The notes below the pieces were generated by a model, which was given only the letters and a program-made list of their open reading frames with translations, had not been told where the DNA came from and did not search any database. A program made the position numbers and the translations under genes. Shown here piece after piece: positions 1-13,261 of a stretch of DNA of 64,000 nt; the stretch's first letter is position 1; each line of letters opens with the position of its first letter. The stretch comes from Deinococcus actinosclerus. GTDB lineage: Bacteria > Deinococcota > Deinococci > Deinococcales > Deinococcaceae. The stretch spans positions 1,549,501 through 1,613,500 of the forward strand of contig NZ_CP013910.1 in NCBI RefSeq assembly GCF_001507665.1. The letters run 5' to 3'.

Positions 1-2231
1 CGGCGGCAGGTACGGCACGCCCAGTCCCCGCGTGAGGTACGTCAGGGCCGCGCGGTAGCGGGTGCGCCGCTCGCGGTACCCGACCTCGGCCGGGCGGGCC
101 TCGCTGCGCGACAGCAGCGTCAGTGCCTGCGCCGCCTGCCGCTGCGCGTCTTCCACCTGCCCCAGCGCCAGCAGCAGCGGCACTCCCTCCGAGAGCAGGC
201 GCGCGCGGGGCACGCCGTCCACGTGGCGCCGCTCGTCCGGCGGGACCAGCGCCAGCGCGCCGCGCAGCCGCTCCAGACCCTCGGCCGGGCGGCCCAGGCG
301 GCGCAGCGCCGTGCCCGCGCGCGCCAGCACCCGCGCCCGCTCCTCGCGCGACCCGCCCGCGTCCGTCAGGCGCGCCCCCGCGTCCAGCAGCGCTCCCAGC
401 GCCGCGTGCGGCTGCCCCAGGCGCAGCAGCAGGTCACCCTCCTGATACCGCGCCCGCGCCGACAGCAGCGGACTGGCCGCAGGCACGCCCCGCAGGGCCT
501 CCAGCGCCTCGGGCCAGCGCCCGGCATCCTTGGCGATCAGGCCCCGCCACAGCAGCGCGCGCGGCCCACCCCGCGCCAGCCGCGGGTCCTGCGCCGCGCG
601 GGTCGCGCCCCCCAGGTCCCCCTGCCAGCGGGCCAGCGCCGCCTGCACGAGCAGCGCGTCCACCTCGGCGGCCGCCGCCCAGGGGTCGCGGGCGTCCATG
701 CCGGTCACGTCCGGGTGTTGCAATTGCGAGCGGGCCGCGTCCATCCGCCCGGCCTCCAGGCTGCTCTCGGCGAGTTTCACGCGCGCCCAGCCGCGCACCG
801 CGTCACTGCCGGATTCCAGCAGGGTGAACAGCGCGTCGCGCGCGCGCGGGTCGTTGTACTCCCCACGCCCCGCGTGATGCATGACGATCGCGCGCGCCAG
901 CGTCTCGCGCGCCTCGCCCGTCGCGGCGCGCAGACGCGGCCACAGCGCCGGAAGGTGCCGCGCGTCGTCCGGCCGCTGCGTCACCTGCGCCGCCAGCGCC
1001 GCCCAGTCGCCCAGCGCCGCCAGCGCGCCCAGCCGGTACGGCCCGAACCCCTGCCCGGCGTCGAGCGCCGCGACCGCCCGCAGCGCCGCGAGCCGGTCGG
1101 GGGCGGGGACGACCGGCCAGGCCCGCTCCAGCGCCGGGGTGGCCCGCCAGCCGCCCGCACCGCCCAGCAGCAGCGCCCGAGCGTGCGGCGGCACGCCCAG
1201 CGGCGAGCCGCCCAGCAGCGCGGCCAGCAGCGCCTCGGGCCAGTCTCGCCCGGCCGGGTGCGCGGCGTGCAGCGCGCCGGTCAGCGTGACCAGCCGCCGC
1301 GACTCCGGGTCGTCCAGCAGCTCGGCGGGCGCGGCGCCGCCCTCGCCCGCCACGTTCGCCAGGAGGGTCAGGCGGTCGAGGTGCCGGCCCGTTTCACGCA
1401 CCAGCCGGTCGGCCTCGGCGCGGGTGATGCCCAGCCGGGTCATCAGGAACGCGCGCGCCTCGGTGGGCGTGGGGGGACGCAGCTCGATGACTTCCACGTC
1501 CGTCCCGCCGGGCGCGTCGCCCTCGACGGCCAGCAGCACCGCCACCCCGGCCGGCGCGCGGCGCAGCAGCGCCTCCAGCGCCCAGCCGGCCGGGGTGGTG
1601 CCCTCGCCGCCCGGCAGGCGCGGCGCGCAGCCCAGCGGGCGCAGGTCTGTAGAGACCCGCAGCAGCAGCGCCCCACTGGCCGGCAGGACCGCGCGCGCCG
1701 CGTCCAGCTGCGCCTGCGCCTGCGCCGCGAAGGACGACCCCACCGGACCTGCCGGGGCGGCCAGTCCGTCTCCGGTCCCGCCCAGGCGCAGCGTCACCAC
1801 CGGCACGCCCTGCGCCGCCAGCGCCGCCGCCACCCGTGAGAGCAGCACCGTCTTCCCGGCGCCGGGTGGGCCGCTCACGATCAGGCGCGGCGCGCGGCCT
1901 GCGCGGACGCCCGCCGTGAACTGCCGGAACGCCCGTTTCTTGCTGCGGCCCAGCAGTTCCAGATCGTCCGGCGCCGGGGCCGCGCCCACCGGCCCGTCCG
2001 GCAGGGGCGCGCCCAGCTCGCGCGCCAGCTCCTCCAGCACTGCGCGCAGCTCGGCCTTGTCGCGCGCGGTACCCACGTCGCGGTACACGATGTTGCGCAC
2101 GCTGCTGGGATTCGCGCCGCGCTCGCGCATGCGGGCCTCCAGCCAGCGCAGGCTGCCGGGCACGACACCCCCCCGCCGGGGGGCACCCGGCCACGCAGGT
2201 CGTTCAGGGTCGCTTTCCAGTCCACGGTCAC
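1..2231 (-). CDS. P-loop ATPase transcriptional regulator with helical repeats (partial, apparent frameshift)
   Basis: On the minus strand one frame is open from about 2180 to the window edge. It encodes a short N-terminal region, then a Walker A (GPPGAGKT), an AAA/STAND-like ATPase domain, and a long alanine/leucine/arginine-rich helical part resembling tetratricopeptide repeats. The C-terminus lies beyond the window. A GTG at 2231 opens a different frame reading VTVDWKATLNDLRGRVPPGG, and that frame leads into the main one only if one G is added to the seven-G tract (plus-strand C run 2168-2174). Without that indel, the in-frame start would be GTG at 2163. The architecture suggests a signal-responsive regulator, but no DNA-binding domain is visible in the part present. 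The specific function is unknown. Confidence 0.65.
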
Positions 2232-2383
2232 GCTGAGCGTAGCACCCCCGCCGCCCGCACTGGACCGGGTGCAGAACAACCCGCGCGCACCGTACCTGAC
2301 GCCTCCGTCAGCTTCATGGCGGTCCGCGCGTGTATAGTCGGACCCAGCACCCAACCCAACTGTCCCCACCGGAGGAACCCCAC

Positions 2384-3079
2384 ATGCGTAAGATCGCCCT
2401 GACCCTGTCCCTTGCCCTGATCACCACCGCGTCCGCCCAGTCCCTGCAGAGCGCCCAGGCCCTCTACGACCAGGGCAAATGGCAAGACGCCGCCGCCGCC
2501 GCCGCCGAACTGAACACCAGCGACGGTCTCGCCCTGGCCGCCGAGGCCACCACCGCCGGCGCTGGACTGGTCGCCGACGGACAGAAGAAGGCGCTGTTCG
2601 AGAAGGCCCAGGCGTACGCCAAGCAGGCCATCGCCAAGGACAGGAACAACGCCGACGCGTACTTCGAACTCGCCCGCGCGCAGGGCCGCCTCGCGCAGTT
2701 CAGCGGCATCCTCCAGAGCCTCGGGCTGGCCGGCGAGATGAAGAAGAACCTCGACATGGCCGTCAAGCTCGACCCCAAGATGGCCGGCGCGTACGTGGCG
2801 CTGGGCCTGTGGAACGCCAACCTCGTCTCCAAGGGCTTCATCGCCACCCGCGCGACCGGCGCGGACAAGGGCCAGATCATCCCCAACTTCGAGAAGGCCA
2901 TCGCACTGGAACCCACCACCGCCGTGCACCGCATCGAGTACGCCAACGCCCTGATCCTCCAGGGCCGCAAGGCCGAGGCCGCCGCGCAGCTTGAAAAGGC
3001 CATCAGCTTCAATGCCACGACCTTCTGGGAAAAGCGTGACGAGGAGACCGCCAAGGCGACCCTCGCGAAACTGAAGTAA
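2384..3079 (+). CDS. Exported tetratricopeptide-repeat protein
   Basis: 231 residues. The N-terminus ([19 protein letters not shown]) is a classic Sec signal peptide with an AxA-type cleavage site. The rest is alternating helices with TPR spacing: [44 protein letters not shown] and a last repeat near [12 protein letters not shown]. The ATG follows a strong GGAGGA at 2371-2376, which decides the start over an upstream in-frame ATG at 2330. It probably acts as a periplasmic or envelope protein-interaction scaffold. TATAGT at 2333-2338 is a possible -10. The partner is unknown. Confidence 0.85.
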   Translation: MRKIALTLSLALITTASAQSLQSAQALYDQGKWQDAAAAAAELNTSDGLALAAEATTAGAGLVADGQKKALFEKAQAYAKQAIAKDRNNADAYFELARAQGRLAQFSGILQSLGLAGEMKKNLDMAVKLDPKMAGAYVALGLWNANLVSKGFIATRATGADKGQIIPNFEKAIALEPTTAVHRIEYANALILQGRKAEAAAQLEKAISFNATTFWEKRDEETAKATLAKLK

Positions 3080-3128
3080 ATCCGCGTGGCGCGCCGCTCC
3101 AGGCTCCGGCCCGGGCGGCGCGCCTCGC

Positions 3129-3157
3129 TTGACACCCCGGGGGGTGCCGCGTAGACT
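3129..3157 (+). promoter_or_regulatory. Sigma-70-type promoter of tRNA-Pro
   Basis: TTGACA at 3129-3134 and TAGACT at 3152-3157 are separated by exactly 17 bp. The -10 box ends 38 nt before the mature tRNA 5' end, leaving a short leader for RNase P to remove. Confidence 0.8.
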
Positions 3158-3195
3158 TCTCCCTGCCCAGCCTACCGGCGGGTGATGGTCGGGTT

Positions 3196-3272
<77 letters not shown>

Positions 3273-3280
3273 TCAAGGAA

Positions 3281-3306
3281 GCCCTCCCCGCCGGGAGGGC
3301 TTTTTT
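3281..3306 (+). terminator. Intrinsic terminator of tRNA-Pro
   Basis: GCCCTCC at 3281-3287 pairs with GGAGGGC at 3294-3300, and six T residues follow directly (3301-3306). Confidence 0.92.
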
Positions 3307-3337
3307 CACGCCGCCCACCCACCCCGGAGACTGCCCC

Positions 3338-4042
3338 ATGCGCGTGTACGCGATAGCCGACCTGCACCTCGCCTTCTGCACCCCGAAACCCATGACGGTG
3401 TTCGGGCCGCAGTGGGCCGGTCATCCGCAGGCGATCTTCGACGAGTGGCGCACCACTGTGCAGGACGGGGATCTGGTGCTGCTGCCCGGTGACCTGTCCT
3501 GGGCGATGCGGCTGCCCGAGGCGATGCAGGACCTCGCGCCGGTCGCCGCGTTGCCCGGCACGAAGGTGCTGCTGCGCGGCAACCACGACTACTGGTGGCC
3601 GACCGCCTCGAAACTCCGCGCGGCCCTCCCGGAGGGCATGCTGGCGGTCGTGAACGACGCCGTGCGCGTGGGGAACGTCGTCGTGTGCGGCTCACGCGGC
3701 TGGATCACGCCCGGCTTCGAGGCCCTCGGTGCGGACGACCAGCGCCTGCTGGACCGCGAGGCCGAGCGTCTCAGCCTGAGCGTGCAGGCCGCCCGCACCC
3801 TCCGGCAACCCGGCGACCACCTGATCCTGATGCTGCACTACCCCCCGGCCACCCCGCCGTACCCGGCCAACCCGATCACCCGCGTGATCGACGACGCCCG
3901 GCCCGACCTGATCGTGTACGGGCACCTGCACGGCGTCGCGCCCGAACGCGCCATGCGGCACGTGAACGGCGTCCCAGCGCATCTGGTCGCGGCGGACGGC
4001 CTGAAATTCCGGCCCCGGCTGCTGCTCGACACCCACGCCTGA
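3338..4042 (+). CDS. Metallophosphoesterase (YpbG-like)
   Basis: 234 residues. The calcineurin-like metal-binding motifs are present in order: DLHL near the N-terminus, [16 protein letters not shown] and GHLHG near residue 190. These bind a dinuclear metal centre and indicate a soluble phosphodiesterase or phosphatase. ATG 3338 has GGAG about 10 nt upstream. The gene stands between the tRNA-Pro terminator and the LtrA gene on the same strand. The motifs do not tell the substrate. Confidence 0.88.
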   Translation: MRVYAIADLHLAFCTPKPMTVFGPQWAGHPQAIFDEWRTTVQDGDLVLLPGDLSWAMRLPEAMQDLAPVAALPGTKVLLRGNHDYWWPTASKLRAALPEGMLAVVNDAVRVGNVVVCGSRGWITPGFEALGADDQRLLDREAERLSLSVQAARTLRQPGDHLILMLHYPPATPPYPANPITRVIDDARPDLIVYGHLHGVAPERAMRHVNGVPAHLVAADGLKFRPRLLLDTHA

Positions 4043-4096
4043 TCCTGCCCACCCGGCGGCGGTTCCCTCCCGGCCCTGGCCGGTGCAAGATGAGCC

Positions 4097-5212
4097 ATGA
4101 CGTCCACCGCGCAGTCCTCAGCTGTCGTCGAGCGGGCCAGCACGCTGGAACTGTTCCTGGATCTGGTGTTCGTGTTCACCGTCACGCAGTTCACGCGGGT
4201 AATCGTCGCCGCGCACGCACCGGCGGACTACCTGAAGGCGGCGCTGGTGTTCATGACCCTGTGGTGGATCTACAGCGGGTACGTGTGGCTGACGAGCAAC
4301 GTCGGCACCGACGGCACCCGCCACCGCCTGCTGATGTTCACGGGCATGGCCGGGTTCCTGCTGATGGCGCTGGCCATCCCGGACGTGTTCGGCGCGAGCG
4401 GACTGGTGTACGGGGCGGGGCTGCTGCTCGTGACGCTGGTGCACGCCGGACTGTTCCGGTCCGCGACGACCGGCAGCGCCCAGGCGATCCTGGGGATCGC
4501 GCCGTTCAACGTGGCCGCCGCGCTGCTGGTGCTCGTCGCGGGCCTGGTGCCCGAACCGTGGGACTGGCCGCTGTGGATCGCGGCGGTGCTCACGGTGATG
4601 GGCAGTTCCCTGCGCCGCGAGCGGGGCTTTACCCTCAGTCCGGCGCATTTCGTCGAGCGGCACGGTCTGGTCGTGATCGTGGCGCTAGGCGAGAGCGTGG
4701 TCTCCATCGGGATCGGCGCGCGGGAACGGGCGCTGGACTGGACGGTCCTGATCCCTGCCGTGCTGGGGCTGGCGCTGGCCGCCGCGCTGTGGTGGACGTA
4801 CTTCGATCAGGACGACGCGCGCGCCGAACACGCCATGCAGGCGATGCCCGACCGGACGCGGGCCCGGGCGGCGCTGCTGGCCTTCGGGTACGGGCATTTC
4901 CTGATGCTCTCGGGCATCATCGTGCTGTCGGCGGGCATCAAGGGGGTGGTGGCGCACCCGCTGGGGCACGCACCCGCGCACGACCCGTGGCATCTGGGAC
5001 TGGGCCTGAGCGTGTACCTGCTGGGCGACAGCCTGTACCGCCGCCTGCTGGGCCTGGGGGCGCTGCGGCCCCGGCTGGTCACGGCCGGACTGGTGGCCCT
5101 GACCGTTCCCCTGGGGCAGCACCTGGGCGGCCTGTGGCAGCTCGCGGCCTGCGTGGTGGTAATGACCGGACTGCTGGTGCTGGAACGCCGGAGCTTCACG
5201 CGCCCTTCATGA
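4097..5212 (+). CDS. Low temperature requirement protein A (LtrA) family membrane protein
   Basis: 371 residues with about ten hydrophobic helices. The N-terminal signature LELFLDLVFVFTVTQFT and the mid-protein motif ALGESVVSIG are typical of LtrA. Family members are integral membrane proteins first tied to growth of Listeria at low temperature; their transported or sensed molecule is unknown. The start ATG at 4097 fits the beginning of the conserved block. The gene is followed on the same strand by the merR promoter. Confidence 0.85.
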   Translation: MTSTAQSSAVVERASTLELFLDLVFVFTVTQFTRVIVAAHAPADYLKAALVFMTLWWIYSGYVWLTSNVGTDGTRHRLLMFTGMAGFLLMALAIPDVFGASGLVYGAGLLLVTLVHAGLFRSATTGSAQAILGIAPFNVAAALLVLVAGLVPEPWDWPLWIAAVLTVMGSSLRRERGFTLSPAHFVERHGLVVIVALGESVVSIGIGARERALDWTVLIPAVLGLALAAALWWTYFDQDDARAEHAMQAMPDRTRARAALLAFGYGHFLMLSGIIVLSAGIKGVVAHPLGHAPAHDPWHLGLGLSVYLLGDSLYRRLLGLGALRPRLVTAGLVALTVPLGQHLGGLWQLAACVVVMTGLLVLERRSFTRPS

Positions 5213-5224
5213 CGTGAGGCCCGC

Positions 5225-5255
5225 TTGACTTCGCGCGCACTCGAAGGCGTACGGT
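5225..5255 (+). promoter_or_regulatory. MerR-type promoter with 19-bp spacer and operator dyad
   Basis: TTGACT (5225-5230) and TACGGT (5250-5255) are separated by 19 bp rather than 17. CTTCG at 5229-5233 and CGAAG at 5242-5246 form an inverted repeat inside the element. The -10 is 6 nt before the merR ATG, so the transcript is probably leaderless. Long spacers with a central dyad are the known target type of MerR-family activators, so autoregulation is inferred. Confidence 0.65.
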
Positions 5256-5261
5256 GCGGTC

Positions 5262-5711
5262 ATGTCCGCCCCAGCTCCACTCAGCATCCAGGAGGCCGCC
5301 GCGCGGCTGGGCGTCAGCCCGCACACCCTGCGCTACTACGACCGCGAGGGCCTGCTGGACGTTCCGCGCGCCTCGGGGGGCGAGCGCCGCTACAGCGAAC
5401 GCGAACTGACCCTGCTGCGCTTCCTGCTGCACCTGCGCGGCACCGGCATGGGCATGGCGGGCCTGCGCGCCTACATGGCCCTGGTGCGCGAGGGCGAGCA
5501 CACCGCCCCTGAACGCCGCGCGCTGCTTGTCAGGCACGAACAGGAGGTCGAGGCCCGACTGCTCGACCTTCAGGCGGACCTCAGCGCCATCCGCGCCAAG
5601 ATCGCCCGCTACGACGCGCACCTGGGCTGCGACGGCGCGCCCGCACGACCCGTGCTGGACGGCCCCGTCCTGGCCGCGCAGCGGGCCGCCCCGCCGGAGG
5701 TCAACGCTTGA
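5262..5711 (+). CDS. MerR family transcriptional regulator
   Basis: 149 residues. The N-terminal winged helix-turn-helix begins SIQEAAARLGVSPHTLRYYD, followed by EGLLDVPR and SGGERRYSERELTLLRFL, a full MerR HTH. The C-terminal part (about residues 85-130) is a heptad-like dimerisation coiled coil containing ARLLDLQADLSAIRAKI. There is no metal-binding cysteine pattern, so an organic or redox signal is more likely than a metal. Its stop overlaps the TTG start of the next gene (TTGA), and an aldo/keto reductase follows, as in many MerR/AKR operons. Confidence 0.9.
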   Translation: MSAPAPLSIQEAAARLGVSPHTLRYYDREGLLDVPRASGGERRYSERELTLLRFLLHLRGTGMGMAGLRAYMALVREGEHTAPERRALLVRHEQEVEARLLDLQADLSAIRAKIARYDAHLGCDGAPARPVLDGPVLAAQRAAPPEVNA

Positions 5712-6186
5712 GCAGCCCTGTCCCTTCGCCTCCGACCGGCGCTGCACCGTCCAGTCCGCTGCGCCTCACGGTGGGCCGCTGGCTGGGGAGCTACCCCAGC
5801 ATCACCGCGCTGCTGCTCCTCCTGGGCCCCTACCTGCTGGGTCACTCCCCCACGCCGCTCGTGGCCCTGCTGCTGACCGCCCTGCTCGTCCCCATAACGC
5901 ACTACGTCGTGTTCCCGCTCGTCGAGCGGCTGACCGGCGGCTGGGTGCGCTTCCCGGCGCGGCGCGGCGCACCACCGCGTGGCCCTGCCCGTCTGGGCCG
6001 TCACCTATCCCCTGATCGCCGCCGTGCCGCCGGTGGTGCTGCCCGTCCTGGCCGGGCGCGCCCCCATCCCCCTGATCACGCTGGCCGTCACGCTCACCGC
6101 CGTGCCGCCGTCCAGTCCCTCGTGATCCTGCCCCGCCTGATACCGCGCGCCCGCCCCTGGCTTCCCGGCGCGCAGAGGAGCCCCGC

Positions 6187-6190
<4 letters not shown>
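5708..6190 (+). CDS. Two-repeat membrane protein with a compensating frameshift pair
   Basis: The start is TTG inside the merR stop (TTGA) and the stop overlaps the AKR start (ATGA), so both ends are fixed by coupling. As written, the frame gives membrane segments up to WVRFPARRG and then a hydrophilic arginine-rich stretch. In the +1 frame, 5970-6108 instead encodes [17 protein letters not shown] and [15 protein letters not shown], after which the original frame resumes with [18 protein letters not shown]. Restored, the protein has two copies of a unit like the membrane tail of antibiotic-biosynthesis-monooxygenase-superfamily proteins (W-YP...P.P...L..T..VP...VV.PR). Either two sequence errors or a damaged gene explains this. 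Confidence 0.6.
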
Positions 6191-7188
<998 letters not shown>

Positions 7189-7270
7189 GCCACCCCGGGG
7201 TGGGGGAACGTGGAGGGGGCATGAAGCGCCCCGCCGCGTTCCCCCGCCCCGCTCGTGGCAGCATGGGCGG

Positions 7271-7636
7271 GTGAATGCCCCCATCCTCCGCACGGCCCTG
7301 ATCACCGGCGTGGTGATCGCTGCCGTGAACATCCTGTTCGCCGCGCTCGACTACGGCCTGGACACCCTGCCGCCCTGGTTCTACCTCGCGCAGCTGCTGC
7401 TGCTGCCCGCCATGCTGCTCCCCATCCGGTACTTCCCGCAGGCGGCGGTCACGCGGGAGTTCCTGCCGCGCGCCGCGCTGTACGCGATGGGCTGGGCGGT
7501 GCCGTACGCGATCTACAAGTTCGCGCACGACGCCCTGAGCCCCGCGTTTCAGCCGGCCGGGTCGCTCGTGTCGTACCTGATCACGGTGGCCGTGTTCTCG
7601 CTGCTGTTCGCCGCGATCCGCAAGCCCACCCGCTGA
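7271..7636 (+). CDS. Small four-helix membrane protein of unknown function
   Basis: 121 residues starting at GTG 7271. Four hydrophobic segments are visible: residues 7-30 (LITGVVIAAVNILFAAL), 35-55, 65-88 and 98-115. No catalytic motif is recognised. Its stop codon overlaps the start of the following phosphoesterase gene by one base (TGATG), so the two are translated as a pair. No family could be assigned. Confidence 0.75.
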   Translation: MNAPILRTALITGVVIAAVNILFAALDYGLDTLPPWFYLAQLLLLPAMLLPIRYFPQAAVTREFLPRAALYAMGWAVPYAIYKFAHDALSPAFQPAGSLVSYLITVAVFSLLFAAIRKPTR

Positions 7637-8361
7637 TGCGCCTCGCGGTGCTGGGCGACGTGCACGGCAACGCCTTCGCGCTGCGCGCCGTGCTGAAGGA
7701 CATCGGCGCGGCAAGCCCCGATCAGGTGCTGAACCTGGGGGACACCGTGTGGGGCTGCGCCGACCCCGCCAGCGCCTGGGCGCTGCAACAGGAGTTCGCG
7801 CCCCCCAGCGTGCGCGGCAACACCGACGAACGCGTCGCGGGCCTGCGCGACGGCAAGGAGACCATGCGCGCCTGGGTGCGCGCCCAGCTGCCCGAAGACG
7901 TCCCCGCCACCCTGGCCGCCCTGCCCATCCACCTCGACACGGCCGGCGGCGAGGTCCGCGTCGCGCACGGCAGCCCCCGCAGTCCCTGGGAGGACCTGAT
8001 GCTCACCGGGACCCCGGATGGGCACACCCGTCCCGCCCGTTTCCGGGAACTGCGCGAGCGGCTCGGCGGCTTCCGCTTCGACACGGGCGGCCGCGTGTGC
8101 GTCGTCGGGCACACCCACCGCGAGATGCTGACCGTCGTGGACGGCCTGACCGTGGTGAACGCCGGACCGGTCTCCCGGCAGAAGGACGGGCTGCCGCTGG
8201 CCCGCTGGGTGCAGCTCACCCGCCGCGCCGGGCACTGGACCGCCGAGTTCCGCCGCGTGCCCTACGACACGCAGGCGGCTGCCGCGTGGGCCCGCGCGCA
8301 CGGCCCGGCCGGGGCAGGCGACCACGAGGCTCACTGGCTGACTGCTGGACGCGAACCCTGA
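7636..8361 (+). CDS. Metallophosphoesterase (YfcE/DevT-like)
   Basis: 241 residues. Calcineurin-like motifs occur in order: GDVHGNAFAL, LNLGDTVWG, RGNTDE, VAHGSP and VVGHTHREM, followed by VNAGPVS. These assign a dinuclear-metal phosphoesterase of the short YfcE-like class. It is unrelated in detail to the phosphoesterase at 3338, which has GNHD rather than GNTD. The ATG overlaps the previous stop (TGATG). A 12-bp stem after the gene ends the unit. The substrate is unknown. Confidence 0.88.
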   Translation: MRLAVLGDVHGNAFALRAVLKDIGAASPDQVLNLGDTVWGCADPASAWALQQEFAPPSVRGNTDERVAGLRDGKETMRAWVRAQLPEDVPATLAALPIHLDTAGGEVRVAHGSPRSPWEDLMLTGTPDGHTRPARFRELRERLGGFRFDTGGRVCVVGHTHREMLTVVDGLTVVNAGPVSRQKDGLPLARWVQLTRRAGHWTAEFRRVPYDTQAAAAWARAHGPAGAGDHEAHWLTAGREP

Positions 8362-8376
8362 CCTCGACCCACAAGA

Positions 8377-8406
8377 GAAGCGCCTCCCAGGAACGGGAGG
8401 CGCTTC
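8377..8406. terminator. Bidirectional hairpin between convergent genes
   Basis: A 12-bp perfect stem, GAAGCGCCTCCC (8377-8388) with GGGAGGCGCTTC (8395-8406), has a 6-nt loop and separates the phosphoesterase gene from the convergent helicase gene. No long T run follows on either side. Confidence 0.75.
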
Positions 8407-8420
8407 CTATTCAGTGAGGC

Positions 8421-10232
<1,812 letters not shown>

Positions 10233-10362
10233 TTGTAGTCCTTTCGGGAAAGCACAGCCCCAGTGACCAGCAAACGCCCTTTGAAACGGCATCCAGCATG
10301 TCCTGAAAGTGGGGGCACCTTCCAGCCGCACGGGAACCTCCCGTCGCGGCGCACGAATTGAA

Positions 10363-10391
10363 ATGGTACCGGATCTCTGGACTGAATGCAA
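10363..10391 (-). promoter_or_regulatory. Promoter of the DEAD-box helicase gene
   Basis: On the minus strand TTGCAT (10391-10386) and TACCAT (10368-10363) are 17 bp apart. The predicted transcript starts near 10356, giving an untranslated leader of about 125 nt. Confidence 0.6.
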
Positions 10392-10446
10392 GTGACGCCT
10401 GCGGTGCGCGGGCGTGATCGTCCTGTGAGGCGCAGGCCCCGGGGTG

Positions 10447-11421
<975 letters not shown>

Positions 11422-11699
11422 GCGCCCGAGTGTAGACCACCGTCGGCAGCAGCCGTCCAGCCGGGAACGCCAGCAGGGCGTGCGCTGGAGGACACCTCTT
11501 CCGGCGCGGTGTTTCCGGCACAGTGTCGCCTGCCAGGGCAGGGACAGGAGGATGGCGGTTTCCCCGCGCGCATTCACCGGACCTTCACGCTTGCGCGGCG
11601 CGTCATCCGATTGCGCCTCCCCCGCATATGGCTGGCTGAGCGAAGGAAACATCGAGCGCCACCCGCGTGCCTGAGCGCGCCGCTCAAGGGAGACACCAC

Positions 11700-12443
11700 A
11701 TGCCAGAGGACACCCGACCCGCCACGACCGCCTCCCCCTCGCCCCTCGCCTCGCGCCGGCAGTTCATGGGCTACGCCGCCCTGTTCGGCGGAGGCCTGGC
11801 GCTCGTCTCCTGCGCCCCGGCCATGGGCATGACGCCCAGCCAGAAGCAGGACATCGAGATCCTGAACTACGCGCTGACCCTGGAATACCTGGAAGCCGAG
11901 TTCTACGCCGCCTTCGACACGGGCGCGTACGCCGCGAACCTGAAGAACGCGCGCGCCAAGGAATACGCCAAGGAACTTGCCGCCCACGAGCAGGCCCACG
12001 TGGACGCCCTGAAGGCCACCATCCAGAAGCTGGGCGGTACCCCCGCGACCAAGCCCACCTTCGACTTCAGCCCCCTGATCGGCGGGCGCACCGTCGACGA
12101 CGCGCTGTTCCTGGCGCTGGCCGCCACCCTCGAACCCATCGGCGTGCGCGCCTACCTGGGGCAGGTGGCCCGCCTGAGCAACCCGGAACTCGTGGCCGCC
12201 GCCGCCGCCATCCACGCCGTCGAGGCGAACCACGTCTCCGGCGTGCAGGAGCTGCGCGTGGGCCTGGGCCTGAACTCGGCGCCCACCCGCCAGACCGACA
12301 TCGCCCCGCAGAGCGCCGCCAAGCCCACCAGCACCAGCGCCGCCGACTTCGACGCGAACTACTCGCCCACCCCCACCGCCCTGTGGCAGCCCCTCACCAT
12401 GACCCAGGTACTGGCCATCGTGAGCCCGGTCATCAAGCGCTAA
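11700..12443 (+). CDS. Tat-exported ferritin-like lipoprotein (desiccation-related family)
   Basis: 247 residues. The N-terminus has a twin-arginine motif (SRRQFMGY), a hydrophobic stretch and the lipobox-like LVSC, suggesting Tat export followed by lipidation. The rest is a Ferritin_2 four-helix domain: ILNYALTLEYLEAEFY and ELAAHEQAHVDAL supply Glu and His residues for a di-metal site, with a second pair near AATLEPIG and HAVEANH. AAGGGAGA precedes the ATG. It is tandem with a close paralogue, and TatA follows, so it is probably an envelope metal-binding or stress-protection protein. Confidence 0.88.
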   Translation: MPEDTRPATTASPSPLASRRQFMGYAALFGGGLALVSCAPAMGMTPSQKQDIEILNYALTLEYLEAEFYAAFDTGAYAANLKNARAKEYAKELAAHEQAHVDALKATIQKLGGTPATKPTFDFSPLIGGRTVDDALFLALAATLEPIGVRAYLGQVARLSNPELVAAAAAIHAVEANHVSGVQELRVGLGLNSAPTRQTDIAPQSAAKPTSTSAADFDANYSPTPTALWQPLTMTQVLAIVSPVIKR

Positions 12444-12462
12444 GGCCCAAGGAGACACTGAC

Positions 12463-13176
12463 ATGAGCAACCGCCGTTCCTTCCTGAAGTTCGCTGGTGC
12501 CGGTGCCGGGGCCCTGACCCTGGGCGCCCTCGACCTGTCCGCGCTGGCCGCCACCAGCCCCTCCACCAAGAGTGTCCAGCAGGACATCGCCATCCTGAAC
12601 TACGCGTTGACCCTGGAATACTTGGAAGCCGAGTTCTACGCCGCGTTCGACAACGGCGCCCTGGCCGGCAAGCTCAGCAATGGCCGCGCCAAGGAGTACG
12701 CCAAGGAACTCGCGGCGCACGAGAAGGCGCACGTGGACGCCCTGTTCGCCACCATCCAGAAGCTCGGCGGCACGCCGGTCACCAAGCCCACCTTCGACTT
12801 CAGCCCCCTGATCGGCGACGGCAGCGGCCTGAACGACCAGAAGTTCCTGGCGCTGGCCGCCACCCTCGAACCCGTGGGCGTGCGCGCCTACCTGGGGCAG
12901 GCCGACCGCGTGCAGAACGGCGAGGTCCTGACCGCCGCCGCCAGCATCCTGGCCGTGGAAGCCAACCACGCCAGCGGCATCCAGGAACTGCGCACCCAGC
13001 TGGGCTTCAACACCAAGCCCACCCGCCAGACCGCCATCGCCCCGCAGAGCGACGCCAGCCCCACCAGCACCAGCGTCGCGGACTTCGACGGTGACTTCAG
13101 CCCCACGCCCACCGCGTTCTGGAAGCCGCTCAGCATGGAAGAGGTCCTGCTGATCGTCAAACCCCTCATCAAGTAA
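12463..13176 (+). CDS. Tat-exported ferritin-like protein, paralogue
   Basis: 237 residues. The N-terminus NRRSFLKFAGAGAGAL is a twin-arginine signal with an A-x-A site (SALA) but no lipobox cysteine, unlike its upstream neighbour. The ferritin-like helices match the neighbour closely (ILNYALTLEYLEAEFYAAF, KPTFDFSPLIG, AATLEP, AVEANHASGIQELR), showing a tandem duplication with one membrane-anchored and one soluble product. It lies 19 bp after the first copy and is preceded by AAGGAGA. The likely role is a periplasmic di-metal protein, possibly for peroxide or desiccation protection. Confidence 0.88.
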   Translation: MSNRRSFLKFAGAGAGALTLGALDLSALAATSPSTKSVQQDIAILNYALTLEYLEAEFYAAFDNGALAGKLSNGRAKEYAKELAAHEKAHVDALFATIQKLGGTPVTKPTFDFSPLIGDGSGLNDQKFLALAATLEPVGVRAYLGQADRVQNGEVLTAAASILAVEANHASGIQELRTQLGFNTKPTRQTAIAPQSDASPTSTSVADFDGDFSPTPTAFWKPLSMEEVLLIVKPLIK

Positions 13177-13261
13177 TCCCCTGCCACGACCGGGGGACGG
13201 GGCCGCAGGCGTTATGCGCTGCGGGCCACGTCCCCCAAGTGCTGCCCCAAGGAGACCTGCC

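Noticed and set aside
223..1839. Long plus-strand open frame opposite the ATPase regulator
   Set aside because: It is arginine/glutamine/proline-rich with no domain pattern, a by-product of high GC content; the opposite strand has a clear Walker A and continuous protein-like sequence.
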